64,000 nt of DNA from NCBI RefSeq assembly GCF_013031245.1, contig NZ_WPZL01000017.1:1-64000 (forward strand), in the 5' to 3' direction. The notes beneath the pieces were generated by a model. It was not told the DNA's origin, searched no databases, and saw nothing but the letters and a program-made list of their open reading frames with translations. Origin of the DNA: Ruegeria lacuscaerulensis (GTDB lineage: Bacteria > Pseudomonadota > Alphaproteobacteria > Rhodobacterales > Rhodobacteraceae). Of this stretch, positions 17,923 to 26,531 are shown piece after piece; position 1 is the first letter of the stretch, and each line of letters begins with the position of its first letter. The position numbers and the translations under genes are program-made.

Positions 17923-18306
17923 TTACGCCTCGGCGCCAGCCTTGGGCTTGTAGTTGGTAACTTCTGCGATACGCGCGGATTTACCGCGACGGGTACGCAG
18001 ATAGTACAGTTTGGCGCGACGGACGCGGCCACGGCGGACAACGGTGATGCTGTCGATGTTGGTCGAATGCAGCGGGAACACACGCTCCACGCCTTCGCCG
18101 AACGAAATCTTGCGGACGGTGAAGGAACCGGCAATGCCATTGCCGTTCTTGCGCGAGATGCAGACGCCTTCGTAGTTCTGCACACGGGTGCGCGAGCCTT
18201 CGGTCACTTTAAAGCCGACACGAATGGTGTCACCGGCTTTGAAATCGGGGATATCTTTCCCCAGGGCGGCAATCTGTTCCGCCTCAAGCTGTGCGATCAG
18301 GTCCAT
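17923..18306 (-). CDS. rplS: 50S ribosomal protein L19
   Basis: A 127-residue L19, a large-subunit protein at the 30S-50S interface. The core motifs [23 protein letters not shown] and [15 protein letters not shown] are all present, with a short Ala/Lys-rich tail. The usual bacterial order is rpsP-rimM-trmD-rplS; here rplS is separated from trmD by a lipoprotein and an oppositely transcribed lysozyme gene, so it must have its own promoter in the 380-bp region upstream. Confidence 0.96.
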   Translation of the reverse strand: MDLIAQLEAEQIAALGKDIPDFKAGDTIRVGFKVTEGSRTRVQNYEGVCISRKNGNGIAGSFTVRKISFGEGVERVFPLHSTNIDSITVVRRGRVRRAKLYYLRTRRGKSARIAEVTNYKPKAGAEA

Positions 18307-18687
18307 CGCAGTTTCTCCTATCTGCTCGTGGTTGGTCCACGAAGTTTGGGCACGGCCTGAGAGCTCTTGGTCTTCACCGGGTCCTGCGTACAGCCCGCCA
18401 GAGGTCAGATCGAATGTTCCTTTTGGTTCGGTCCGCCCTGCCGCGCCTTGGCTGAAGAAAGCCGGGCGTCACGTCATGGTGCAGACCAAAACACCGGAGT
18501 CGCAAGTCGCGGCACCGGATTGCGCTGCTTTACGGGCTTTGCGGGCAGGGATCAAGCCAAAATTGCCATAATTTGTGGCATTGGACGGTGGGTTTTCGCC
18601 GCTTGAAAACTACGCCGTTGCCTTGCGGCTGCGATCAGGCATTCTGGACTCAATTATACGAGCAGAAATTTAAAACAGGAATGGATC
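18307..18687. other. 381-bp intergenic region with a hairpin
   Basis: No convincing coding region is visible in this divergent gap between rplS and the lysozyme gene. It must hold the rplS promoter. A nested inverted repeat lies at 18421-18491: TTTTGGT/ACCAAAA outer arms, then CGCC/GGCG and GGCT/AGCC around a GAAGAA loop. This could be an RNA leader or small RNA; the strand is unknown. Confidence 0.4.
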
Positions 18688-19491
18688 ATGCGCATAGCAT
18701 TGATGCTGGCCGTAATGGCCCTTGCGATCATGTCCTGCGGTCGCAACAGTCCCCGGCCACAAGAGGTCGAGGCAAAAGCTTTTCTGGACACAACCTCGCC
18801 ATCAGTGATTTTCCCGGCCTTTGGAGATGCCGACCCACATGAGTGGGAAGGGCGGCACCCGGGGCATTACCCGGTTCACGGGCTGGACGTATCGCGCTGG
18901 CAAGGACCGATAGACTGGCGCAGGGCTAGGGCGTCCGGTGTCAGCTTTGTGTTTATCAAGGCGACCGAGGGCGGTGACGTGGCAGATCCGATGTTTGACG
19001 ACCATCGACGCGGAGCGCAGGGCGCGGGTGTGCCGTGGGGGGCATATCACTACTACTATTTCTGCCGCCCTGCCCATGAACAGGCCCGGTGGTTCATAAA
19101 AAACGTACCAAAAGGGGCTGACCTTCCGCATGTGCTGGATATGGAATGGACACCCCATTCCAAGACCTGCACTCTCAGGCCGGATGGTGCCACCGTTCGG
19201 GCCGAGGCGCAGCGGTTTCTCGACATCCTCGAACGCCATTATGGCCGCCGACCGATCGTATATACGACTGTGGATTTCTATGGCGACACGAATATCGGGC
19301 GCCTGCCTAAAACTGAGTTCTGGCTGCGCTCAGTCGCCGGGCATCCGCGCAACGTTTACCCCAAAGCGGTTTGGCGGTTCTGGCAATATACCGGCACCGG
19401 GCTGGTGCCCGGTGTTCAGGGTAAGGTGGATATCAACACATTCAACGGCCACCCGGATATCTGGGCACGCTGGAAGGCGGGGAACTACTGA
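18688..19491 (+). CDS. Glycoside hydrolase family 25 lysozyme
   Basis: A 267-residue peptidoglycan muramidase. The N-terminal hydrophobic stretch ends at C17 (AIMSC), an imperfect lipobox, so the enzyme is exported and may be lipid-anchored. The GH25 barrel starts at HGLDVSRWQG (D67) and carries the catalytic pair D151 and E153 in VLDMEW. Near the end QYTGTG and VDINTFNG are typical of the family. It is inserted, in the opposite direction, between trmD and rplS, and its stop overlaps the stop of the convergent lipoprotein gene by 7 bases. A role in cell-wall turnover is likely. Confidence 0.88.
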   Translation: MRIALMLAVMALAIMSCGRNSPRPQEVEAKAFLDTTSPSVIFPAFGDADPHEWEGRHPGHYPVHGLDVSRWQGPIDWRRARASGVSFVFIKATEGGDVADPMFDDHRRGAQGAGVPWGAYHYYYFCRPAHEQARWFIKNVPKGADLPHVLDMEWTPHSKTCTLRPDGATVRAEAQRFLDILERHYGRRPIVYTTVDFYGDTNIGRLPKTEFWLRSVAGHPRNVYPKAVWRFWQYTGTGLVPGVQGKVDINTFNGHPDIWARWKAGNY

Positions 19492-19913
19492 ACGTTGGCG
19501 AAGCTATAGGATTCGACCGTGCCGCCACCGACCAGATGATCCAGGCGACGCACACGCTCATGCTTGGAAGCGTTGTTTAACCACGCGGACTCATTGCCCG
19601 TCAGTTCGCGCCGCTCGAACCCGCGCTCAGCAAGACACCGGTCAACCTGATCATATTCGCCCTGCGTCCGCAGTTCGTCCTGCATCGGAACAGTGACGAG
19701 CGGGCCTAGAATGATCCCGAAAAGAAGGACGTTGGTCGTGTAACCGCCAATGACCGCGCTATTGCCACCTTCGTCCGCCTCTCCGGTGCAATCAAGTACC
19801 GCATTGCGCGCGGATGCCAGAGTGTGACCTTGCTGGGTTGGGATAGATCCGTTCAAAGGCTTTACAGCGCAGGCGGAAACGGCCAGAACGGCGACTAGCA
19901 AAACTACTTTCAT
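19485..19913 (-). CDS. Putative lipoprotein
   Basis: A 142-residue protein with a signal peptide ending in the lipobox VSAC, so it should be lipid-modified and sit in the cell envelope. A second hydrophobic stretch (NVLLFGIILGPLVTVPM) lies in the middle. I chose the start at 19913, which places the signal peptide at the N-terminus; the open frame runs 76 codons further upstream into trmD without any support. Function unknown. It follows trmD after about 135 bases. Confidence 0.75.
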   Translation of the reverse strand: MKVVLLVAVLAVSACAVKPLNGSIPTQQGHTLASARNAVLDCTGEADEGGNSAVIGGYTTNVLLFGIILGPLVTVPMQDELRTQGEYDQVDRCLAERGFERRELTGNESAWLNNASKHERVRRLDHLVGGGTVESYSFANVQ

Positions 19914-20047
19914 CAATGCAGCCTGTATTGAACGCAAAATTGCGTGGTTATAGGTTATTAAAGGTTGATTATTGTGTGCAAAAATCAACTTCAAGTGGGC
20001 CGCCGCGAAGTCCTTGGACTGCGCCCAAAAGGCCACAGTCCGGTGAC

Positions 20048-20857
20048 TCACTCCTGACGATCTTTGCGCGCATTCAGATAAGTCTCCCACAGATCCGACC
20101 GCCGTTCGCGAGTAATCCGCTCTGACATATCGTGGCGCCATTCTGCGATACGGCCGTGATGACCGGACATCAGGATGTCCGGGATCTGGCGGCCCTTCCA
20201 GTCGGCAGGCCGGGTGTATTGCGGATGCTCCAGCAGGCCCGAAGAAAAGCTCTCTTCTTCAGCCGAGGCCTGGTTGCCGAGCACGCCCGGGATCAGTCGC
20301 ACGGTTGCGTCTATCAGGGCTTGCGCCGCGATCTCGCCGCCGGTCATCACGAAATCGCCCAGCGAAACCTCCTGAACGCCATAATGTTCAAGCACCCGTT
20401 CATCAACACCCTCGAACCGACCACATAGCAGGGTCATGCCGTCGCAGCGCGCGAAATTCTGCATCATGCGCTGGTCCATCCGGCGACCACGTGGGCTGAG
20501 GTAGATTAGCGGCCAGTTACCCTGTACGCCAGCCATAGTATGCTCGATCGCATCGCCCAGTACGTCTGCGCGCAGCACCATGCCCGCGCCGCCACCCGCA
20601 GGTGTATCGTCCACATTGCGGTGCTTGCCCACACCGAATTGGCGTAGATCAACCGTCTCCAACTGCCACAGCCCCTCCTGCAGCGCTTTGCCAGTCAGGC
20701 TTTCGCCCAACACGCCGGGAAAGGCCGAGGGGAACAGGGTGATGATCTTGGCCTTCCACACGCCGTGCAGATCAGGCGTGGGCGTGAGCAACTCGCGCGG
20801 CTTCAGAGTCGGTCGGATCGCCTTGCGGCCGTGGGATTTACCGGGCTTTTCTGTCAT
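20048..20857 (-). CDS. trmD: tRNA (guanine-N1-)-methyltransferase
   Basis: A 269-residue TrmD, the SPOUT-fold enzyme that methylates G37 of tRNAs and prevents frameshifting. Landmarks are KIITLFPSAFPG, the GGGAGMVLR loop, LSPRGRRMDQ, the knot segment CGRFEGVDERV and SLGDFVMTGGE. About 30 extra N-terminal residues precede the normal start, and the exact start is fixed by an ATGA overlap with the upstream sulfotransferase-like gene. That overlap implies translational coupling. Confidence 0.95.
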   Translation of the reverse strand: MTEKPGKSHGRKAIRPTLKPRELLTPTPDLHGVWKAKIITLFPSAFPGVLGESLTGKALQEGLWQLETVDLRQFGVGKHRNVDDTPAGGGAGMVLRADVLGDAIEHTMAGVQGNWPLIYLSPRGRRMDQRMMQNFARCDGMTLLCGRFEGVDERVLEHYGVQEVSLGDFVMTGGEIAAQALIDATVRLIPGVLGNQASAEEESFSSGLLEHPQYTRPADWKGRQIPDILMSGHHGRIAEWRHDMSERITRERRSDLWETYLNARKDRQE

Positions 20858-21669
20858 GTTGTACCGATCAGCGCGTCTTTGGCGCGGTCAATAATCGCGG
20901 TCTTTTGTTCGATCAGGGCGGCCTCGTCCAGCCGGGAACGGTTCAGGTCCAGCAACTCGGCCAAAATGTCCTCGGGCAAACGGTTATTGACTTTGGAGGG
21001 CGGCACCAGAAGGTTGGCCTTGTTCCCGGGCAGGTCAATGTATTCGGCAAACGGTGTGCCTGGGCCAAAGCGCCGCAACTGCAATTCTTCAAGCCATTCC
21101 ACGGCAACATTGATGGATGGCAGCCGTTCCCTGATCTGGTTCACCGTGTCCTGAAGGGACGGCAAGTGGTCCATATTCGACCGGAAGGTTTCGAAGTCCT
21201 GCACCTGACGCGTGCGTTTCAAATCATGTGCCCAGAGGCTGCGCAGCCAGCCGCCACGCTGGCGCAAGGACAGGTAGATCGTGATTTCAATCTCCTGACC
21301 GGCAAAACGGTGATGGATCGCATCGACAAGACAAGCCGCAAGTTCCGGCGCCGCCGCATAGCCCTGTTCGATATTGCGACTGGGGCGCAGGCCCGCGAAA
21401 TTCTCCTCACTGACGATCAGCCCGCGCTTCTCGCCGAAATCGAGCGTGTCCAGAAAGTCACGTATCAGTGAGCCAAATTCGGACAGTGTTCCAACTGTAC
21501 CATAGATGGAATGGTTGGTGGCCGCGCGCGACAGCCCAGCTTTTCTGGTTCTGTAGGGCAGGACCAGCGCGAAATGCGGCCATATAAGATCGCGGTTATC
21601 ATAAAGGAATGACTGCGCCGCAGTTGTGCCGGTTTTGTGCAGGCCGAGATGCAGCAGAACCCGCCGCAT
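20854..21669 (-). CDS. Sulfotransferase-like protein
   Basis: A 271-residue protein with the sulfotransferase-type P-loop HLGLHKTGTT at residues 7-16, which binds the 5'-phosphosulfate of PAPS. The later ITIYLSLRQRGGWLRSL resembles the 3'-phosphate-binding Arg/Ser segment. The acceptor is unknown. It is placed between rimM and trmD with a 1-base overlap with rimM and a 4-base overlap with trmD, so its translation is tied to two essential RNA-processing genes. No link between sulfation and this operon is known to me; the position may simply exploit a strong promoter. Confidence 0.7.
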   Translation of the reverse strand: MRRVLLHLGLHKTGTTAAQSFLYDNRDLIWPHFALVLPYRTRKAGLSRAATNHSIYGTVGTLSEFGSLIRDFLDTLDFGEKRGLIVSEENFAGLRPSRNIEQGYAAAPELAACLVDAIHHRFAGQEIEITIYLSLRQRGGWLRSLWAHDLKRTRQVQDFETFRSNMDHLPSLQDTVNQIRERLPSINVAVEWLEELQLRRFGPGTPFAEYIDLPGNKANLLVPPSKVNNRLPEDILAELLDLNRSRLDEAALIEQKTAIIDRAKDALIGTT

Positions 21670-22172
21670 CAGATCAGACCCTCCGGCGGGTCGGCGATGA
21701 TGCGGCCCTTATCCAGATCAACTGTTGGCACTGCTTCAAGCGTGAAGGGCAGCAAAACGGTCGATTTCAGGCCGGGTCCGTGCAATTCCAGCAGGTCTGC
21801 CGCACCGTGGTTCTGCACGGATTTGACGCGTCCCAGCAGGGTGCCGCCGGTGTCGTAGACCTCCAGCCCGATCAGGTCGGTGTGGTAGAACTCGTCATCA
21901 GGCAGCGACGGCAGCTGATCGCGCCGCGCAAACAAACGCAGACCCTTGAGGGCATCAGCCTCTTCTTTGGACTCAACCCCGCCCAGCCGTGCGGCAAAGC
22001 CGTTCTTGATCGTTCGGGTCAGTACCAGAGGGTAGCGCTCTGCGCCGCTCTCGTCGGTCAGGGGTGAATAGGCTTCGATATCCTCGGGGACCGCGCAATA
22101 GCTTTTCAGGCGCACTTCTCCGCGCACTCCGTAAGAACCTGCAATGGTGCCTACGCAGATCAGATCACTCAT
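21669..22172 (-). CDS. rimM: 16S rRNA processing protein RimM
   Basis: A 167-residue RimM, which helps mature the 30S head by binding S19. The N-terminal [16 protein letters not shown] is the family signature, and the C-terminal PRC-barrel part starts around [14 protein letters not shown]. It overlaps a small membrane-protein gene upstream (8 bases) and the sulfotransferase-like gene downstream (1 base), so the whole block is tightly coupled. Confidence 0.95.
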   Translation of the reverse strand: MSDLICVGTIAGSYGVRGEVRLKSYCAVPEDIEAYSPLTDESGAERYPLVLTRTIKNGFAARLGGVESKEEADALKGLRLFARRDQLPSLPDDEFYHTDLIGLEVYDTGGTLLGRVKSVQNHGAADLLELHGPGLKSTVLLPFTLEAVPTVDLDKGRIIADPPEGLI

Positions 22173-22314
22173 TTGGCTCTTCCGTTTTCACACATAGACC
22201 ATCCAGCCATTCGCCGCGCTGGGCACAGGCCTCGCGTTGATTGCTGCGTTCAAAGAACACGCCTACAATAAATGCGATCGCCAACAGGATGGGAAGTCGT
22301 ATCAGCCCGAACAT
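22165..22314 (-). CDS. 49-residue single-pass membrane protein
   Basis: A short open frame that begins ATG TTC GGG CTG and ends in a TGA overlapping the rimM start. The product has an N-terminal hydrophobic helix ([14 protein letters not shown]) followed by a soluble tail with two cysteines in a [12 protein letters not shown] pattern. The tight fit between bluB (5 bases from its stop) and rimM, the overlap, and the plausible topology favour a real gene. Function unknown. Cys-x10-Cys could form a disulfide if the tail is periplasmic. Confidence 0.6.
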   Translation of the reverse strand: MFGLIRLPILLAIAFIVGVFFERSNQREACAQRGEWLDGLCVKTEEPNE

Positions 22315-22318
22315 CTGT

Positions 22319-22954
22319 CTATCGCGCCTCTACGGGCAAGCTGTCGTCACGGCATTCCCAGCCGACGCGCTCCAGTTCGGGCGTGTCAGACAGTTCCTCG
22401 GGCCAGCCAACGCAGAAATAGCCGATCAGGCGCCAATTGTTCGGGATGTTTAGGTCGTAGGCCATCTGTTCGGGGTCCAGAATGGAAACCCAGCCCAACC
22501 CCAGCCCTTCGACCCTCAAGACCAGCCAGAACAATGTGATGGCCGAAACAACAGAATAGCGCCGCATCTCGGGCATAGTGCCTGCGCCTAAACCTTGCCC
22601 CTTGTCGGTGGCATCGTCACAGAACACGGCCAGTTGCACTGGGGCTTCCTGCATCCCGGACAGTTTAAGACCGCTATATAGCTTGGCTTTTTCGCCGGAA
22701 TAACCTGCAAGGGCTTCGGCATTCGCAGCCTGGAAATTTTCAAGCGCTGCGGCGCGCGCCGCGGCGCTTTCAACGCGGATCAAGCGCCAGGGTTCGCTCA
22801 GCCCCACAGAGGGGGCCAGACGAAACGCGTCGAGGCAGCGCGTCAGCACTGCCTCGTCCACGGGATCGGTGCGGAACCGGCGCACATCGCGCCGGAGCCG
22901 CATCAACAGATCAAGCTGCGTGCGAAAATCGTCGGTGAAAGCCTGATCCTGCAC
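22319..22954 (-). CDS. bluB: 5,6-dimethylbenzimidazole synthase BluB
   Basis: A 211-residue flavin-destructase of the nitroreductase fold. It breaks down reduced FMN with O2 to make 5,6-dimethylbenzimidazole, the lower ligand of cobalamin. BluB landmarks are RRDVRRFRTDPV, APSVGLSEPWR, LKLSGMQEAPVQLAVFCD, GAGTMPEMRRYSVVSAI and GWVSILDP. These separate it from ordinary nitroreductases. It lies 12 bases after rpsP and just before the small membrane-protein gene and rimM, far from the other cobalamin genes of this window (cobC, cobD). Confidence 0.85.
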   Translation of the reverse strand: MQDQAFTDDFRTQLDLLMRLRRDVRRFRTDPVDEAVLTRCLDAFRLAPSVGLSEPWRLIRVESAAARAAALENFQAANAEALAGYSGEKAKLYSGLKLSGMQEAPVQLAVFCDDATDKGQGLGAGTMPEMRRYSVVSAITLFWLVLRVEGLGLGWVSILDPEQMAYDLNIPNNWRLIGYFCVGWPEELSDTPELERVGWECRDDSLPVEAR

Positions 22955-22966
22955 GCGCCCGCCTGC

Positions 22967-23344
22967 TTATTCTTCTGCAGCTTCTTCTTCAGCCGGTGCA
23001 GCAGCTTCAGCGGCCTTGGCAGCTTTCTCTTCAGCGCGCTCCTGAGCTTTCTTGCCCGGAGTGCCTTTGTTGGGGTTGTTACGCTCAGCCTTCTCACGGG
23101 TGCCGGCAGCTTCCAGCATGCGCGCGATACGGTCGGTGGGCTGTGCGCCCTGATCCAGCCAGTACTGAACACGCTCCACGTTCATTTTCACGCGCTCTTC
23201 GCTGTCTTTCGGCAGCAGCGGGTTATAGGTGCCCAGCTTTTCGATGAAACGACCGTCGCGCGGCATGCGGCTATCAGCGGCCACTATGCGGTAGAAGGGA
23301 CGTTTTTTCGAGCCGCCGCGGGCGAGACGAATTTTCATTGCCAT
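22967..23344 (-). CDS. rpsP: 30S ribosomal protein S16
   Basis: A 125-residue S16. The core ([19 protein letters not shown], then LGTYNPL) is complete, and a 40-residue C-terminal tail rich in Ala, Glu and Lys follows, as is common in alphaproteobacteria. AAAGGAGA lies 8 bases before the start. It is the first of a long co-directional block including bluB and rimM. Confidence 0.96.
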   Translation of the reverse strand: MAMKIRLARGGSKKRPFYRIVAADSRMPRDGRFIEKLGTYNPLLPKDSEERVKMNVERVQYWLDQGAQPTDRIARMLEAAGTREKAERNNPNKGTPGKKAQERAEEKAAKAAEAAAPAEEEAAEE

Positions 23345-23386
23345 GGTGGTTTCTCCTTTGGATGGCGTTTACCGGAGCAGCTCCGG

Positions 23387-23683
23387 TTAGTTCTGGTGTT
23401 TCTTGTGGTGTCGGATGACTTCCTGAATGATGAAGTTCAGGAAAGCCTTGGCGAAGTCAGGGTCCAGATCGGCCTGTTTCGCCAGGTCTTCTAACCGAGC
23501 GATCTGCGCTGCCTCGCGCGAGGGATCGGACGGGGGAAGGTCGTGCTCGGCCTTGAGCTTGCCAACGGCCTGCGTGTGCTTGAACCGCTCGCCCAGCGTA
23601 TAGACAAGGATCGCGTCCAGCCTGTCGATGCTTTCGCGATGCTCTTTCAACAGCGTGGCAGCCTGTGTCACGGGGTTGGTCAT
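23387..23683 (-). CDS. Chorismate mutase (AroQ type)
   Basis: A 98-residue all-helical AroQ-type chorismate mutase, which converts chorismate to prephenate for phenylalanine and tyrosine. The pattern RESIDRLDAILVYTLGERFKHTQAVGKLK contains the conserved Arg, Asp and Lys. There is no signal peptide and no fused domain. Its start overlaps the stop of an acetyltransferase gene by 4 bases (ATGA), so it is in an operon running from ffh. Confidence 0.9.
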   Translation of the reverse strand: MTNPVTQAATLLKEHRESIDRLDAILVYTLGERFKHTQAVGKLKAEHDLPPSDPSREAAQIARLEDLAKQADLDPDFAKAFLNFIIQEVIRHHKKHQN

Positions 23684-24258
23684 TGGCCGGTCCTTTCGGG
23701 GGTCAAGGCGGTGTGGGTCATGCGTAAACCGCCATCCACCAAATCGGCATGAGTAGGATGGCGCCAGATTTCGGAAGTACCGAATTTGGGATGTTGGTAG
23801 TTGTAGTCGAACTTCGCGCCCAGCCGCTTGGCGACGGCCTTGCTGGCATGGTTTTCCGGGTCGATCAACGAAATCGCCGTCTCCCAGCCCAGCACGTCAT
23901 AGGCATAGGTGCGCGCGGCCAGAGCGGCTTCGGTTGCATAGCCTTTGCCCGTGGCGTTGTTCATCAGGGTCCAGCCGACCTCGGGCTCAGGCCATCCTTC
24001 GGGGAACCACAGGCCGACCCGACCGACATAGGTGCCGGTTTCTTTTTCCTCGACCCCCCAGAAACCATAGCCGCGCAGCATCCAGTGCCCCAGCAACATG
24101 GCGATTGAACGCCATGTTTCATCCCGGCGCAGGGGGCCGCCGACAAACCGTGAGGCATCGCTGGCAAAGAAATCTGCCTCAGCCTCAAGATCAACCTCGG
24201 ACGGAGCCCGCAGGATCAGCCGATCCGTTTCGACGACGGGAATGAAATCGAAGGTCAT
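23680..24258 (-). CDS. GNAT family N-acetyltransferase
   Basis: A 192-residue GNAT protein of the RimJ/RimL type: TDRLILRAP at the N-terminus, the acetyl-CoA-binding region around NNATGKGYATEAALAARTYA and the late SLIDPENHASKAVAKRLGAKF. The substrate is unknown. It is paralogous to the gene just upstream and overlaps both neighbours by 4 bases. Confidence 0.85.
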   Translation of the reverse strand: MTFDFIPVVETDRLILRAPSEVDLEAEADFFASDASRFVGGPLRRDETWRSIAMLLGHWMLRGYGFWGVEEKETGTYVGRVGLWFPEGWPEPEVGWTLMNNATGKGYATEAALAARTYAYDVLGWETAISLIDPENHASKAVAKRLGAKFDYNYQHPKFGTSEIWRHPTHADLVDGGLRMTHTALTPERTGQ

Positions 24259-24863
24259 GCGTAAGCCTCCATCCCACCATCGCTATCCGATGGGAAATGA
24301 CGGTAGACGTGAACCGGTTTGTCAAAGGCGCTTTCGGCCTGCTCATCCCGCCTTGCCCCGGCACGCTGAGCTACTTTGGCAGACCGTGCATTGTCGGGGT
24401 CGACATAGCTGACCAGAGAAGGCAGGTCGTGGGTATCCAGCGCAAAGCTGCGTGCGGCGGTGACGGCCTCGGTTGCGATGCCTCTGCCCTCGGCTGCGGC
24501 GGTCAGCATATAGCCCAGTTCGTATTCCTGATCGCCAAACTCCATGGCAACCGAGACGAAGCCCATAACTACACCGTCCGTACGGTCTTCGACCGTCCAT
24601 ACGCCTGCGCCACGCAGCATCCATCCTGCAACATATTGGGTGAAGTCTTGCCAGGCGCCTTCTCGGTCGAACGGGCCGTCCAAATAACGCGCGCGGTCGG
24701 ACATCAGGATTTCGGCATAGCATTCGAAATCCCGCAGCTCCGGCGCGCGTAGGACCAGACGTGCGGTCTCGATGCGCGGCACCAAAGCACCCAGCCGCGC
24801 AGACAGCGCGGCTGCGGTGCCGGTGGCCGGAGCCTCCCAGGGATATGCCGAAGGGGCGTTCAT
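24255..24863 (-). CDS. GNAT family N-acetyltransferase
   Basis: A 202-residue RimJ/RimL-type acetyltransferase. The family landmarks are TARLVLRAPELRDFE, the CoA loop AAAEGRGIATEAVTAARSFA and VSYVDPDNARSAKVAQRAGA. It shares the same architecture as the next gene and probably arose by tandem duplication. It begins one base after the ffh stop codon, so it is likely co-translated with the signal recognition particle gene. Confidence 0.85.
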   Translation of the reverse strand: MNAPSAYPWEAPATGTAAALSARLGALVPRIETARLVLRAPELRDFECYAEILMSDRARYLDGPFDREGAWQDFTQYVAGWMLRGAGVWTVEDRTDGVVMGFVSVAMEFGDQEYELGYMLTAAAEGRGIATEAVTAARSFALDTHDLPSLVSYVDPDNARSAKVAQRAGARRDEQAESAFDKPVHVYRHFPSDSDGGMEAYA

Positions 24864-26369
24864 TTACTTCTTTTTCCCGAACCCGCTGAGGCCTGGAGGC
24901 AGGCCCATGCCGCCGCCCATTCCGGGCATACCGGGCATCTTGCCGCCCATCGCCTTGGCCGCCTGTTCCAGCGCCTTGGGGTCCATGCCTGCGGCCATGT
25001 CCTCGGGTGAGGGGCCGCCTTTACCGAACATGCCCTTCATGGCCTGTTTCAGCATCTTGCCTTTACCCATCTTGCCCATTTTCTTCATCATGTCCGACAT
25101 CTGCCGGTGCATTTTGAGCAGTTTGTTGAGGTCGCTGACCTCCATCCCCGAACCCGCCGCGATCCGCTTTTTGCGGCTGGCCTGCAGCAGTTGCGGGTTG
25201 GCACGTTCACGCTTGGTCATGGATTGGATCATGGCGATCTGCTGGCGCAGGATCTTGTCGTCCAGACCGGCCTGATCCATCTGCTTGGCCATCTTGCCCA
25301 TGCCCGGCATCATGCCCATCATGCCCTGCATACCGCCCATCTGGATCATCTGTTCCAGCTGCATCTTCAGGTCGTTCATGTTGAACTGACCTTTGACCAT
25401 GCGCTTCATCATGCGCTCGGTCTGTTCCATCTCCATCGTTTCCTGGGCCTTTTCGACCAGGGCCACGATGTCGCCCATGCCCAGAATACGACCGGCAATC
25501 CGGTCCGGCTCGAAGGTTTCGAGCGCGTCCATCTTTTCGCCCAGACCGACAAAGCGGATCGGCTTGCCGGTGACCGCGCGCATCGACAGCGCCGCACCGC
25601 CACGTCCGTCACCATCCATCCGGGTCAGTACCACGCCCGAGATGCCGACCTTGGCGTCGAATTCCTCGGCCACTTCGACGGCGACCTGACCGGTCAGGCC
25701 GTCGACAACCAGCAGGGTCTCGCGCGGGTCAACCACATTGCGGACCTGTTCAACCTCGTCCATCAGGACTTCGTCGATATGCAGACGGCCCGCGGTGTCG
25801 AGCATGTAGACGTCGTAGCCACCCAGCGTCGCCTGTTGCTTGGCGCGCTTGGCAATGTCGACCGGTTTTTGGCCAGGGACGATCGGCAGGGTATCGACGC
25901 CGACCTGTGTGCCCAGAACGGCCAGCTGATCCATCGCCGCCGGGCGATAGACGTCCAGCGAGGCCATAAGGACCTTCTTGCCCTCTTTCTCTTTCAGGCG
26001 CTTGGCGAGTTTACCGGTGGTGGTCGTCTTACCCGAACCCTGCAGACCGACCATCAGGATCGGGGCAGGCGGGTTGTCGATCTTCAGCGCACCGGGGTCA
26101 TCCTCACCGCGCAGAGTATCGACCAGCGCGTCATGCACGATCTTGACGACCTGCTGACCGGGGGTGATCGACTTGGTGACCGCCTGACCGGTGGCTTGGC
26201 TTTGAACCTTCTTGACGAATTCACGGGCAACCGGCAGCGAAACGTCTGCCTCAAGCAGGGCAACCCGAACCTCGCGCAGGGCGGTTTTGACGTCTTCTTC
26301 GGACAGGGCGCCCTGTTTGGTCAGCCGGTCAAAGACGCCGGAAAGGCGTTCGGATAGATTTTCAAACAT
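24864..26369 (-). CDS. ffh: Signal recognition particle protein Ffh
   Basis: A 501-residue SRP54 GTPase that binds 4.5S RNA and signal peptides and delivers nascent membrane proteins to FtsY. The N domain is followed by the G domain with GLQGSGKTTTTGKLAKRL, DTAGRLHIDE and LTRMDGDGRGGAALS, and the methionine-rich M domain occupies roughly residues 330-450. The C-terminus is Gly/Met/Pro rich and slightly longer than in enterobacteria. It heads an operon with two acetyltransferases and chorismate mutase. Confidence 0.97.
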   Translation of the reverse strand: MFENLSERLSGVFDRLTKQGALSEEDVKTALREVRVALLEADVSLPVAREFVKKVQSQATGQAVTKSITPGQQVVKIVHDALVDTLRGEDDPGALKIDNPPAPILMVGLQGSGKTTTTGKLAKRLKEKEGKKVLMASLDVYRPAAMDQLAVLGTQVGVDTLPIVPGQKPVDIAKRAKQQATLGGYDVYMLDTAGRLHIDEVLMDEVEQVRNVVDPRETLLVVDGLTGQVAVEVAEEFDAKVGISGVVLTRMDGDGRGGAALSMRAVTGKPIRFVGLGEKMDALETFEPDRIAGRILGMGDIVALVEKAQETMEMEQTERMMKRMVKGQFNMNDLKMQLEQMIQMGGMQGMMGMMPGMGKMAKQMDQAGLDDKILRQQIAMIQSMTKRERANPQLLQASRKKRIAAGSGMEVSDLNKLLKMHRQMSDMMKKMGKMGKGKMLKQAMKGMFGKGGPSPEDMAAGMDPKALEQAAKAMGGKMPGMPGMGGGMGLPPGLSGFGKKK

Positions 26370-26493
26370 GCCTTCGGCCTCCTTAGCCGGTTATCTCGTG
26401 GCGCCTCTTAGATAAGAAACACCGGTTAAATGCACAATTGCCCCCACGGGCGAAACTCGCTGGTGGGGGGCGATCCCTGAACGACTCAAGGGA

Positions 26494-26515
26494 CCGGAAG
26501 ATCAGACGCTTCCGG
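26494..26515 (-). repeat. Hairpin after the 26.5 kb membrane-protein gene
   Basis: CCGGAAG and CTTCCGG form a perfect 7-bp stem with an 8-base loop, 17 bases after the stop of the upstream minus-strand gene. There is no T run, so it is at best a weak terminator or an mRNA-end stabiliser. Confidence 0.4.
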
Positions 26516-26531
26516 ATGTTTGAACGGGGCT

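Noticed and set aside
25107..26357. A 416-codon plus-strand frame opposite ffh
   Set aside because: Antisense to Ffh; its His/Leu/Asp-rich sequence mirrors the Met- and Lys-rich codons of ffh.
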